From: Actinomycetota bacterium
Lineage (GTDB): Bacteria > Actinomycetota > Thermoleophilia > Solirubrobacterales > Thermoleophilaceae
Length of the DNA: 24,046 nucleotides
Reading direction: 5' to 3'
NCBI GenBank assembly: GCA_005885165.1
Contig: VAXR01000116.1
Location: 1 to 24,046 of the forward strand
Of the stretch, positions 7,052 through 15,349 are shown one piece after another. Each line of letters begins with the position of its first letter. Within the stretch, counting starts at the first letter, position 1. A model generated the notes under the pieces. The model did not search any database, was not told the origin of the DNA, and saw only the letters and a program-made list of their open reading frames with translations. The position numbers were made by a program, and so were the translations under genes.

Positions 7052-8833
7052 TCACTTCACCGCCACGACGGCGGTGTGGCCTAGCTCCGAGCCGTCGCGC
7101 GCGCGCGCCTTGACCTCGACGTACCGGTAGGAGCGCGGGAACGACGTGTAGGTCTCGAAGCCGGACTTGCGCTGGGTCTTCACTGAGGCGAGCGAATCCT
7201 TGCTCCGCCCGGCGAGGGCCTCCCAGTTCCAGACGTCGGTCGCGCCGTTCCAGCTCATCCATAGCTTGATCTTGCTCTTCGACGTCCTGACCACCCCCCT
7301 CGGCGCGAAGTGCGGATACGCGGTCCACGGGAAGCGGAACGAGCGGTAGCTGTTGTTGTCCTTCGGGTTGAACTGGGCGTCGAAGACCAGGCTGCCCGCG
7401 TTCGAGAACTCGGACATGTAGGGCGACGAGCCGCCCCACCCGACGAAGTAGTTGCCGTTGGGGAGCGTCTGCACATTCCCCTGGCTCGGGCTCTTCACGG
7501 CGTGGCTGCGGGTGAGCGCGTGCACCAGAGTGGCGGTCTTGGCACCCATGTCGAGATGGACGACGATCCCCCGCGCGTTGCGCCCGCCGACGCCGGAGAC
7601 GCCGGTGCCGTTGTCGAAGATCGTGATGTCGTCGTTCGCGATCCGGCGCGCGTCGTGCTGTGCGATGAACGTCGTCCCGGAGCCCATCTTGAAGGTGGAC
7701 GCCTTCCCGCCGAGCTTCCACAGAACCGCCCCCGTGGAGGGATCGAGCTCGTAGACGGCGCTCGTGTTGCGGGCGGAGATCAGGAGCTTCCCGTTCGACT
7801 CGGGCTCGACCGAGTTCACGTGGAACGGGTCGTACGGCGACTCGCTGCCGCGCACGTAGTGCACGTACGAGTCGGTGAAGGGGATGTGCCCGAGCGCGTG
7901 CCACTCCGATTCGACCAGGCCGGTCTTGATGTCGATCTGCTGCACCACCGAGTCGAAGACCGCGGCCGACTTCGGCCCGCCGACGGACGAGAGGTCGTAC
8001 ATCACGGGCTGGAAGGAGAGCGTGTAGGCGCTGCCGTTCGGGCCGAGCTGGAACTCGTGGAGGTCAGGCTTGAAGCCGTTCCCGCCCTTGATCTTCGCCA
8101 CCTTCTTGTAGGTGTTGTCGTAGATCACGCCCTGGCCGTAGCCCTTGGCGAAGAGCACCCGGCCCTCCCACCACGTGAGCACCGGCTGCCCGTTCAGGTT
8201 CTGGGTGCGGAAGTCGTAGATGCTCGTGCCCTTTGGCGCCCGGTGGAACCAGATCAGCCGGCCCTTAGGGTCGGTGATCATCGCGCCGTCCTGGCCCACG
8301 GCGATCTTCGGGGCCGTGAACAGGTCGCCCTCCTTGTTCACCGGCCCCTTCTTCTTGAGCACCTTGATCGACGGCGGGAGCAGGCTCGGCTCGGTTTGGA
8401 AGTGCTGGGAGTGCTTCGGCTTGCCCCCACGGTCCGGGTTAGGCGTGAGCTTGAGCCCCGGAACCGGTGTGTAGGTCCGGAACGTGACCTCGCCGCTTCC
8501 GTTCGCGCCGACGAGCGACTGCCCGGTCACCTTGACGGTGACGGTCTCGCCGGTCTTGAACGGGGTGTTGGGGATGAAGCTGACGCCGTTGCCGTCGGAG
8601 TGGGACTGGACCTGACCGCCGTGCACGCCGCTCTTCGAGCCCGTCACGGTGATCTGCCCGGCCAGCAGGTTGGATACGCCGCGGAAGCTGATCTGCGTGG
8701 TGGGCGATGCGCTGGGGGTCCCCGCCGCCGGGTAGACGCTGACGTCGGCGGCGCCCGGCGAGAGGTTGACGAAGGGCACAGCCCCCAGCACGCCCATGAT
8801 GGGCAGTACGGCTAGTACTCGTCCCAACGTCAC
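7052..8833 (-). CDS. Secreted arylsulfotransferase (ASST)-family protein with N-terminal Ig-like domain
   Basis: 593 residues from the GTG at 8833, chosen because GAGGAGG lies 6 bases upstream and a signal peptide starts at once (VTLGRVLAVLPIMGVLGAV). A start at 8935 would add an unlikely Arg-rich 34-residue extension. Residues ~31-125 form a bacterial Ig-like domain (ISFRGVSN ... GETVTVKV ... GEVTFRTY). From about 190 onward the repeats match the arylsulfotransferase family propeller: GRLIWFHRAP, VLTWWEG, DLHEFQLGPNG, DPFHVNSVEP, SAVYELDPSTG, IAQHDARR and TLPNGNYFVGWG. Histidines in the HEFQ, FHVNS and QHDAR blocks correspond to conserved positions. Family members transfer sulfate between phenolic compounds, but many actinobacterial homologues are uncharacterised, so activity is uncertain. 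It acts outside the membrane. Confidence 0.85.
   Translation of the reverse strand: MTLGRVLAVLPIMGVLGAVPFVNLSPGAADVSVYPAAGTPSASPTTQISFRGVSNLLAGQITVTGSKSGVHGGQVQSHSDGNGVSFIPNTPFKTGETVTVKVTGQSLVGANGSGEVTFRTYTPVPGLKLTPNPDRGGKPKHSQHFQTEPSLLPPSIKVLKKKGPVNKEGDLFTAPKIAVGQDGAMITDPKGRLIWFHRAPKGTSIYDFRTQNLNGQPVLTWWEGRVLFAKGYGQGVIYDNTYKKVAKIKGGNGFKPDLHEFQLGPNGSAYTLSFQPVMYDLSSVGGPKSAAVFDSVVQQIDIKTGLVESEWHALGHIPFTDSYVHYVRGSESPYDPFHVNSVEPESNGKLLISARNTSAVYELDPSTGAVLWKLGGKASTFKMGSGTTFIAQHDARRIANDDITIFDNGTGVSGVGGRNARGIVVHLDMGAKTATLVHALTRSHAVKSPSQGNVQTLPNGNYFVGWGGSSPYMSEFSNAGSLVFDAQFNPKDNNSYRSFRFPWTAYPHFAPRGVVRTSKSKIKLWMSWNGATDVWNWEALAGRSKDSLASVKTQRKSGFETYTSFPRSYRYVEVKARARDGSELGHTAVVAVK
7058..7076. terminator. 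Hairpin at the convergent gene ends
   Basis: CACCGCC (7058-7064) pairs with GGCGGTG (7070-7076) around ACGAC. It lies ~33 bases after the deacetylase stop and inside the last codons of the opposing gene, so it could terminate transcription arriving from the left. There is no T-run. Confidence 0.3.
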
Positions 8834-8927
8834 CCAGATCCTCCTCGAGGGTCTGTCCGTCCAGCTCGGGCACCCCGCGCGCGCCGTTCGGCGGCGCCGC
8901 GAAGGCATGCCCCGTCCTGCCGATCGC

Positions 8928-8942
8928 CGGCCCATTGGGCCG
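8928..8942. promoter_or_regulatory. 15-base palindrome in a divergent intergenic region
   Basis: CGGCCCA-T-TGGGCCG is a perfect inverted repeat between the arylsulfotransferase-like gene and the divergent serine hydrolase. It could be an operator. The rest of 8834-9070 shows no clear gene or other motif. Confidence 0.25.
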
Positions 8943-9070
8943 TACCAACCGGCAACCGGGGCCTAAGTTTCGCCCGGTCGTGTTGTGGTTCCGCTAACGC
9001 TCCGCCGGCCGGCGGCGGACGCGACCGCAAGCAGGGTAGCGAGCGGGCCTCCGGGAGCCGCCACCGCTCC

Positions 9071-9076
9071 TACAAT
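9071..9076 (+). promoter_or_regulatory. Candidate -10 box of serine hydrolase gene 1
   Basis: TACAAT is the best -10 match in the window. It ends 6 bases before an in-frame ATC at 9083 that would give a full signal peptide. A -35 box is not evident at the usual distance. Confidence 0.35.
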
Positions 9077-9115
9077 CGCGGCATCGCCCGCCTCGCACGC
9101 CTCCGCACCGCCGCC

Positions 9116-9931
9116 GTGGCCCTCGTGCTGGCCGTCACGATCATTGGCGCCTCGGCAGCCGTCAGTCCTGCTCGCTCCCCCCGGCACGAGCGGGCACACG
9201 GGGTCCGGATCCACGCCTGGAACCCCGACACGAGCTCCGCGATCAACTACGCCCTCTCGAGGCGCGGGATCATCGCGTTCGCGGTGCGCACGGCGCATCA
9301 CTACTGGGGCTGGTACGACACCCGGATCTACCCGTCGGCGAGCGTGCTGAAGCCGATGCTGATGGTGGCGTACCTGCGCCGGAGCGACGTGCGCGACCGC
9401 GACCTCACAGGCGACGAGCAGAACACGCTGGAGCCGATGATCCGCTGGTCCGACAACAACGCGGCCAACAAGATGTTCAACATCGTCGGCCCGAGCGGCC
9501 TCGACCAGCTCGCGTTCGACGCCCACATGAAGCACTTCTCGCCGTCGAGCCCGGTCTGGGGAAACAGCCAGATCGACGCCGAGGACCAGACGGAGTTCTT
9601 CCTCCACATCGACAAGCTCATCCCGCCTCGCCATCGCGGCTATGCGATGCACCTGCTCGAGACGATCGTCCCGTGGCAGCGCTGGGGGATCGGGCAGGTG
9701 GCGCCCCCGCGCTGGAAGCTCTACTTCAAGGGTGGCTGGGGATCAGGGACCGGCCACGTCGATCATCAGGTCGCGCTCCTGACGCACAGCCGCCACCGGT
9801 TGTCCGTCGCCGTGATGACGCTCGACGACGGCAGCCACTCCTACGGCCAGGAGACGCTGGCGGGCATGTTCGCGCGGCTGCTGGGCGGGCTGCCCGCATA
9901 CGCGCCGATGGCGCTCGGCAGCCGCTACTAG
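9116..9931 (+). CDS. Secreted serine hydrolase, class A beta-lactamase fold (1)
   Basis: 271 residues from GTG 9116. The fold is that of class A beta-lactamases and PBP-type hydrolases, with all three active-site motifs: S76-V-L-K79, S112-D-N114 and K205-G-G207. It is likely extracellular and acts on peptidoglycan-like or beta-lactam-type substrates. The Trp-rich, divergent surroundings do not suggest a true resistance enzyme. Start problem: from 9116 the hydrophobic core ALVLAVTII lacks a positive n-region. In-frame upstream codons 9083-9115 encode ARLARLRTAA, an ideal n-region, but begin with ATC instead of ATG, and no other start codon exists upstream. It is convergent with and similar to the hydrolase at 10359-11873. 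Confidence 0.82.
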   Translation: MALVLAVTIIGASAAVSPARSPRHERAHGVRIHAWNPDTSSAINYALSRRGIIAFAVRTAHHYWGWYDTRIYPSASVLKPMLMVAYLRRSDVRDRDLTGDEQNTLEPMIRWSDNNAANKMFNIVGPSGLDQLAFDAHMKHFSPSSPVWGNSQIDAEDQTEFFLHIDKLIPPRHRGYAMHLLETIVPWQRWGIGQVAPPRWKLYFKGGWGSGTGHVDHQVALLTHSRHRLSVAVMTLDDGSHSYGQETLAGMFARLLGGLPAYAPMALGSRY

Positions 9932-9934
9932 CGA

Positions 9935-9953
9935 GCTAGCCGCCGCCCGGGCC
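9935..9953 (+). repeat. 19-bp exact direct repeat, copy 1
   Basis: GCTAGCCGCCGCCCGGGCC begins 4 bases after the stop of serine hydrolase 1. An identical copy lies at 10358-10376, overlapping the stop codon of serine hydrolase 2. Confidence 0.75.
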
Positions 9954-9980
9954 CCGGAGACGTTGCGAACACGTCCGGGG
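9952..9980 (+). terminator. Stem-loop after serine hydrolase 1
   Basis: CCCCGGA(GA)CGT pairs with ACGTCCGGGG with a 2-base bulge and a loop of about 7 bases. It starts 21 bases after the stop codon, a good position for a terminator. A T-tract is absent. Confidence 0.45.
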
Positions 9981-10142
9981 TCGCCCTCGCTGATGCGCTC
10001 CTGCGTGCCGCTCATGCGCGCGCGCAGGACCTCCGCCTCCGGATGCGACCAAGGGAGCGGAAGTTACGTTCCTGTCACCCTCGTCGCGGTGCCGTCACGC
10101 TTCGTTCGCCCCGTTGAGAGCAAGCGTCCGACGTACGTGCCT
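9981..10142. other. Non-coding spacer between convergent hydrolase genes
   Basis: This part, together with 10188-10357, has no convincing coding frame. It is somewhat less GC-rich than its neighbours (GTAACG-type stretches near 10235-10255). The only structured element in the spacer is the palindrome at 10143-10187. Confidence 0.3.
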
Positions 10143-10187
10143 ACCGTCCTGAGTTAGCCACCGGATGTGTAGTCAACTCAGGACGGT
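10143..10187. repeat. 45-bp palindromic element, copy 1 (20-5-20)
   Basis: Left half ACCGTCCTGAGTTAGCCACC (10143-10162), spacer GGATG, right half TGTAGTCAACTCAGGACGGT (10168-10187). The halves are inverted copies agreeing at 16 of 20 positions, with the outer 13 (AACTCAGGACGGT side) perfect. A related copy with the same 20-5-20 geometry lies at 19022-19066, also between convergent genes. It could be a bidirectional terminator, a REP-like repeat or abutted insertion-sequence ends. Confidence 0.7.
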
Positions 10188-10357
10188 GGCCGGCAGGTAC
10201 GAGGAATGCACGCCTAACCGGCGTCGTCCGCCGCTGTAACGCTGCCGTAACGAACTAAGCGAAGCCGCCATCCGACCTCCCCCTCGTCGCCCAACCGGAT
10301 CCGGCTCGAAGCCCCCCGGGTGGCAGGAGCTGAGCGTTACCGCGCTCAGACAGGAGC

Positions 10358-10376
10358 GCTAGCCGCCGCCCGGGCC
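10358..10376 (+). repeat. 19-bp exact direct repeat, copy 2
   Basis: Identical to 9935-9953. On the minus strand it encodes the last residues (GPGGG) and stop of serine hydrolase 2, so the repeat is partly coding at this end and non-coding at the other. Confidence 0.75.
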
Positions 10377-11873
10377 GAGCGAGTGCGCGTTCGACGCCTT
10401 CGACACGCTTGCCGCGTGCGGGCCGACGAGTCGCGCCGTGACGCCCTCGATCGTCCCGATCCCGTAGCCCATCGAGGGGTCGCCGTCGGTCAGGACCGCC
10501 ATCGTCCACGTCCGCTTCGCCCGCTCCAAGCGCGCGATCTGGTGGACCAGCTGTCCGATGCCTGTCGAGCGCCAGCCGCCCTTGAACATCACGTACCAGT
10601 ACGGGCGCGCCACGTGCGGGATGCCCCAGCTCTGCGAGGGGTCGATGTTTGCGAGGAGCCAGCGCGCGTAGCCGCGGAACTCGTCCGGCAGGAGCTGGTC
10701 CAGCTTGAACATGAACCGCGCCTGGTCGGATGCGCTGAAGTGGGCGTTCGCCCAGATGCCGGAGATCGAGAAGTCGCGCATCCCCGCCAGGTGGGCGAGG
10801 TCGTACAGGCGGCCGTCGCCAACGCGCTGCCAGATCGTCGTGGCGGCATTGTTGTCCGAGACGTGGATCATCGGGTAGAGGACCGACTGGTCGTCGCAGC
10901 AGAAGCCGCGGTGGTCCTCGTAGTGGAGCTTCCGCAGGTACGCGACCAGCAGCATCGCCTTCACCACGCTCGCCGATATGTAGGTGCGGTGGATGTCCCA
11001 CCCGCTCATCCGCCCCTCGCTGTTCACGACGGCGAACGAGTGGACTCCGGCCTGGCCGGTTATGAACTGCCGCGCGGACGAGACCGCGTCCGGACCGGGG
11101 AACCCGAACGGCGCGAAGCCGACCCGGTGGAAGTAGGAGAGGGTCAGCCAGTGGCGCGGCAGGCGGCGCTTGCGGAAGCTCGAGTGATGGCAGACCGCGC
11201 GGCCCCTTGCCGGGCCCATCGCCTTCCGGTTCGGCGCCGAGAAGCAGGCCAGCACGCGGTAGCGCCCGCCGGACACCTTGAACTGCTCCTTCATCCTTGT
11301 CAGGCCTGAGTGGCCCTGGGTCGTGCGGCTGTGGCGTATGAGCTTGAACTGCGGCGACGTGCCCTCGGCGAGGAACCAGTAGACCCGCTTGTGGCTCCAG
11401 TTCAGCGCCGGGTCGTGCCTCGACGTGACGATCACGCGGATGCGGCCGAGCGCGAGGTTGTTGATGTGCGCGTCGGTCAGCTCGTCCACGACGATGGGGA
11501 CGGCCCTGCTCAGGGCGGGCGGCGTGGCGGAGCGCGTCCGGTAGAGGGTGTTGCGGCGCGGCCTGACCTTGATCGAGTACGTGCCGTCGGCCTTCGTCGT
11601 GGTCGCGGCCCCGGTCGCGGACCAGGACTTCGCGCCGTACGGCTTCGACTCGAGCGTGATTGCCGCCCCGGGGATCTTCGTCGTGCCGAGGGTGAGCCTT
11701 CCCCTGATCGTCGCGCTCTGGCCGTAGGTGATCTCCGACCGGCCGGGTACCGCCGTGAGCTGGGCGGTGACCGCCGCCGCCCCTACCCCGGCCGGCGTGT
11801 AGAGCCAGGCGAGCGCGACGGCGCCTGATGCGATCGAGGCTCGGGCGGCGAGGGCGCGGCGAGGGCTCCGCAT
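10359..11873 (-). CDS. Secreted serine hydrolase, class A beta-lactamase fold (2), with N-terminal Ig-like domain
   Basis: 504 residues. A signal peptide (RSPRRALAARASIASGAVALAWL) is followed by an Ig-like/carbohydrate-binding-like domain (about 36-115: GQSATIRGRLTLG ... GTYSIKVRP). Then comes a middle region of unknown type (~125-250) with one Cys pair. The catalytic domain spans about 262-485: S302-V-V-K305, S339-D-N341 and K431-G-G433. It shares the motif context of serine hydrolase 1 (SAS-V-x-K, MI-x-SDNNAA, W-GI-x-x-V-A, FKGGW), so the two are paralogues. An envelope hydrolase role is likely and the substrate is unknown. The ATG lies 13 bases past the true stop of the ceramidase-like gene, suggesting cotranscription. 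Confidence 0.87.
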   Translation of the reverse strand: MRSPRRALAARASIASGAVALAWLYTPAGVGAAAVTAQLTAVPGRSEITYGQSATIRGRLTLGTTKIPGAAITLESKPYGAKSWSATGAATTTKADGTYSIKVRPRRNTLYRTRSATPPALSRAVPIVVDELTDAHINNLALGRIRVIVTSRHDPALNWSHKRVYWFLAEGTSPQFKLIRHSRTTQGHSGLTRMKEQFKVSGGRYRVLACFSAPNRKAMGPARGRAVCHHSSFRKRRLPRHWLTLSYFHRVGFAPFGFPGPDAVSSARQFITGQAGVHSFAVVNSEGRMSGWDIHRTYISASVVKAMLLVAYLRKLHYEDHRGFCCDDQSVLYPMIHVSDNNAATTIWQRVGDGRLYDLAHLAGMRDFSISGIWANAHFSASDQARFMFKLDQLLPDEFRGYARWLLANIDPSQSWGIPHVARPYWYVMFKGGWRSTGIGQLVHQIARLERAKRTWTMAVLTDGDPSMGYGIGTIEGVTARLVGPHAASVSKASNAHSLGPGGG

Positions 11874-11886
11874 GCGGCGCTACAAG

Positions 11887-14443
11887 CTATCGGCGGCCAT
11901 GCACACGCAGGTTCAAGACGTTCCGGCCGTGGTGGCGGACCGGCTGGCGGTTGCCGGCCCGGTCGACCGCCAGCGATCGGATCACGTAGGCGCCGGGCGC
12001 GAGGTGCAGGCGCATCTTGAGCGACCACCTTCCCGTGCCGCGGGCGAGGAGGACGAGCGGCGGGCGGCCGTCGCAGGCGCGGGTGCGGCCCGTCCGGCAG
12101 CAGGAAGCGGCATCGGCCCGGCGCAAGGTGACGCGCGACGGTCACCACCACCCGAACGACGCGCCCCTTCTTCCCGTTGCAGCCGCGGTCGTAGGCACGG
12201 CCGTACAGCACGAGCCTGTTGCGGTGCAGTCCGGAGCGACGATGGTTGATCGTGCTGCGCGGCGGTCGCCTATCCGGGCACCCGGGCTTCGGGCCTCCCT
12301 TCGCTCCAGGCTGGACGCTGTGCGCGCACGACCCGACCGGCTTCACCTTCGCCTGGGACGCCGCCGCGCCCAGCTTCTTCGAGCCATCGAGCGTGGCGAA
12401 GACATCGAGGTAGTAGCGCGCCGCCACGCAGCCGCGCGGGTCGAAGACCATCATCCCGCGCGTCGTCACGTCCGGCCGGGACTGCGGCTGGCCGTCGTAG
12501 TCCATGAAGAACCCGGTCGCGTCGACTCCGCGTCTGCCGAAGCCCGCCGTGTGCGGATCGCCGATCAGCGTGCCGCCGGCCGGGTTGAGCGCGCTGGCGC
12601 CGGCGGCCGGCACGAGGATTCCGGCCGCGCCGGTGGGCCAGTGGGAGTAGCTGCCGTCGGGTAGCACGAAGCGCCCCTGGACGATGTGGGCGGTGGGGTC
12701 CTTCTCGGAGTTGAGCATCGAGGCGAGCGTGTTGGCGATGTCGTTGGCCCCCGTCGGGCCGATCGACTCCGTCTCGAGCTTGTGCTTGTGACCGTTCATG
12801 TCCCGGTCGGTCTGTGGGTTTAGGCCGCAGGCGTCGGTGTTGAACACGCCCGGGATCTCGGCGAATCCCCAGGCCGGGATGAGGTAGCCGACGAGGTCGT
12901 CCGCGAGGCCTACCTGGAATCGGTAAAGCGCGCGGGCGTGCCAGGTGGGCACGGCCGGGTTCGGCCGGTCGCAGCTCTCCTCCTCCTTGCCGAACGGGGT
13001 GCCGAGCATGAGCGCGGGGAACGACTCGCCGGGGTTGTCGATCAGCTGAAGGTCAGGACCGATGTTCGCGTAGCCGACGAAACTGCGGAACTGGGCGCCG
13101 GAGGTGGCGATATCGCCGTTCGGGACCGGCTGGATCGGGTCACCACTGGTGTTGCAGACATAGGCCTGGCGCTTTCCAAACACCCCGGCGGCCGCCAGCA
13201 GCACGAAGGCGTTGTTCTCCAGTGGGAGGCAGATGGCCTTGCGAGTGAGTGTGACGGGGCCAGGCGTGAGCTGGGACGCCTTGCTCGCCGCGTCCGCCGC
13301 GAGACTGGCGAACCGCTCACCTGTCGCCTGAGTCTGGATGTAGAGGGTCGTCTGGTCCTTCCGATACTCGGATCCGATGTCCGTCCCGTCGGGAGCCTTC
13401 GCGGGCGGATCTGTCTGTGGGTCCTCGATCGACCCGTTATCGCCAACCAGGAACATCGCCATCCCCGGATGTGTGGCGTCGAACTTTCGCTCGAATGCGC
13501 CGGGCCAATCGGCGCTGAGGTCGCCCGGCGGCGTCATTCCCATCTCCTGGTTGTGAGCAGAGAGGCTCATCACCGTGAAGATTGGCTGGCCGTTCGACGC
13601 GCGCGCCTGAAGCACCCCCATCTTCGGATCGACGGAAGCCACGCGGTCGTCGTTGGCGAGGGCCACCGCGGTTGGGAACTGGTCGGATATGCGCTGGGAC
13701 AAGCCGGTGAGCAGGGGGTAACGATTGCCGCTCGTTCCGTCGGGGATCCGGGACCCGACCTGGTTCGCGAAGAGCGTCGCGGGCTTCAAGTTGTGCACGG
13801 CGTCGGCCGCAGCGTGCGCGATTTTGTCCTCGACGAAGCTCATGTAGTACTCGTCGATGCCCGAGCGCACGCCGGCACCCTGGCCGGTCTGCAAGGCGCC
13901 GTACAGGCCGATGCTGTCCGGTGAGCTCTCGTTGTGGTTGGCGCTCACGACCAGGTTGGCGTCGACGCCGTACTTGTTCTTGAGCACGGCCCGGGCCTCT
14001 TCGGTGTAGTAGTCGAAGATCCCGATCAGCTTCACCGACGTGTAGACCAGCGGTTTGTGCCGCCCGTCGGAAATCGCAACGGCTCGGACGTCGATTGGGT
14101 CGTGGACCGCCTTCAGGGGCCCGAAGCCGTTGTCGGTGTAAATCCCATCCCAGCGGCCATTCCCGTTTGCGTCGCAGTAGGGCTCGGGGGGGTTGTCGTC
14201 CCACCGGCCGTTGCCGTTGGTGTCGACAAACGGCTCTTGAAGCGCGAAGGTCCCGGGATTAGGGAAAGCGACGCAGGCGGTCGAGAACGTCGGGGCGAAC
14301 TCGCTGTCGGCTGCATTCCCGGCCGGTGTGCCGGCCTTCGGCGGCGTCATGTCCTGCTTCGACGCGCCGGCGAGAAATCCGGCCGCATCCGCCGCCGCCG
14401 GGGCCGTCGCGAGCGCGATCCCGGCCAGTCCGGCGCAGACCAA
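11887..14443 (-). CDS. Secreted neutral-ceramidase-like hydrolase with C-terminal beta domain (frameshift near 12090)
   Basis: The N-terminal ~620 residues resemble the neutral/alkaline ceramidase family (amide hydrolases of sphingolipids): FLAGASKQDMTPP, IDVRAVAISDG, VVSANHNESSPDS (H170), SLSAHNQEMG and FLVGDNGSIE (GDxxS at 334-338, where the family has its catalytic serine). Two Asp/Asn loops, DTNGNGRWDD (74-83) and DANGNGRWDG (91-100), look calcium-binding. A C-terminal domain from ~720 reads normally to RCRFLLPDG. It then continues as RTRACDGRPPLVLLARG only if one base is skipped near 12086-12094, ending at TAG 11887. Without the shift the frame runs to 11783 and overlaps the next gene. 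Start is uncertain: TTG 14443 omits an upstream RQGRRRRF n-region. The substrate is unknown. Confidence 0.75.
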
Positions 14444-14533
14444 GGCGCAGCCGAACCGGCGCCGCCTCCCCTGCCTGACCGACCCTCGAGCGATGCCTAA
14501 GTGTCGCGCACCGCAGATGGCCGCTGCGTCATT

Positions 14534-15349
14534 TCAGCCGCCGGCGACGTCGCGCCGGACGAATACGACGACACCCGCCGCGAGCGACGCCGCGATCCAG
14601 ATCGCGCAGACCCACAGCGCGTGAGTGATCGGCGCCCAGTCGGTGGGGGTTCGAAGGAACCCATGCCAGGCGAAGAACTGGTTCGTGAGCAGGTACGGCT
14701 TGATCCCGCCGAGCCCCGGGAGGATCGCGACGAGCTGAAGCACGAACGACAGCATCAGCGTCGCGACGACCGCCCCGGCGCTGTTGCGCGCGATCGTCGA
14801 GAACACCAGGCCGATCGCGGCGATCCCGAGGATCGGAACGAAGTAGACGAGGAAGCTCGCGCCGATCAGGACCAGGCCGTGTCCGGTGCTGACGGTCGTC
14901 CCGGAAAGGCTCACGAGCGGGTGGAAGCCCGAGATGATCGCCCCACCGGCGAGCGACACGACGGCCATCGCGACGAGCGCGACGAACGCGTACGTGCACG
15001 CCGCGAGTGCCTTGCCGGCGAAGATCGGCGCGCGGTCGAGCGAACGGGTCAAGATCGTCTTGAGCGTCCCGTTGTGGTCCTCCGATGCGACGATGTCGCC
15101 GGCAACGAGCGCCGTGATCAGCGGGAAGAGCCAGTAGGCGCCGAAGGTGAGCAGGACGAGCGGCACCGCGAGCCCGGACTCGAGCACGTACCGGCCGAAG
15201 GGGACGTCCTGCGGGCCGTGGTTCCGCGCCGCGACGGTCGAGACGAAGATGGCCGGGATGGCGGTGGCGAACAGGAGGCCGATGTAGGTGCGCTTCTGGG
15301 AGAGCAGCTTGCGGAGCTCCCAGCGGTAGACGGTGAGGGTGCCCGACAT
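14534..15349 (-). CDS. ABC-2 type transporter permease
   Basis: 271 residues with about six hydrophobic segments, the layout of ABC-2 export permeases: a cytoplasmic WELRKLLSQKRTY helix, TM1 (IGLLFATAIPAIFV), TM2 (LTFGAYWLFPLITALVAG), the conserved ASEDHNGTLKTILTRSLDR loop contacting the ATPase, then four further helices ending in IWIAASLAAGVVVFVRR. Its ATG shares one base with the ATPase stop (TGATG at 15349), so translation is coupled. It forms an exporter with the ATPase, and the cargo is unknown. The stop at 14534-14536 is in the same frame as the downstream ceramidase-like gene, with 30 codons between it and that gene's TTG. Confidence 0.9.
   Translation of the reverse strand: MSGTLTVYRWELRKLLSQKRTYIGLLFATAIPAIFVSTVAARNHGPQDVPFGRYVLESGLAVPLVLLTFGAYWLFPLITALVAGDIVASEDHNGTLKTILTRSLDRAPIFAGKALAACTYAFVALVAMAVVSLAGGAIISGFHPLVSLSGTTVSTGHGLVLIGASFLVYFVPILGIAAIGLVFSTIARNSAGAVVATLMLSFVLQLVAILPGLGGIKPYLLTNQFFAWHGFLRTPTDWAPITHALWVCAIWIAASLAAGVVVFVRRDVAGG

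Noticed and set aside
7310..8815. A 501-codon plus-strand frame antisense to the arylsulfotransferase-like gene
   Set aside because: The composition is typical of antisense GC-rich reading (Val/Arg/Asp/Glu runs), with no family resemblance. The minus-strand gene has clear family motifs, a signal peptide and a Shine-Dalgarno.
11783..11886. The extended C-terminus of the ceramidase-like frame
   Set aside because: It overlaps the signal-peptide codons of the next gene and reads as a Pro/Arg-rich tail. The alternative frame restores a recognisable domain end and stops at 11887.
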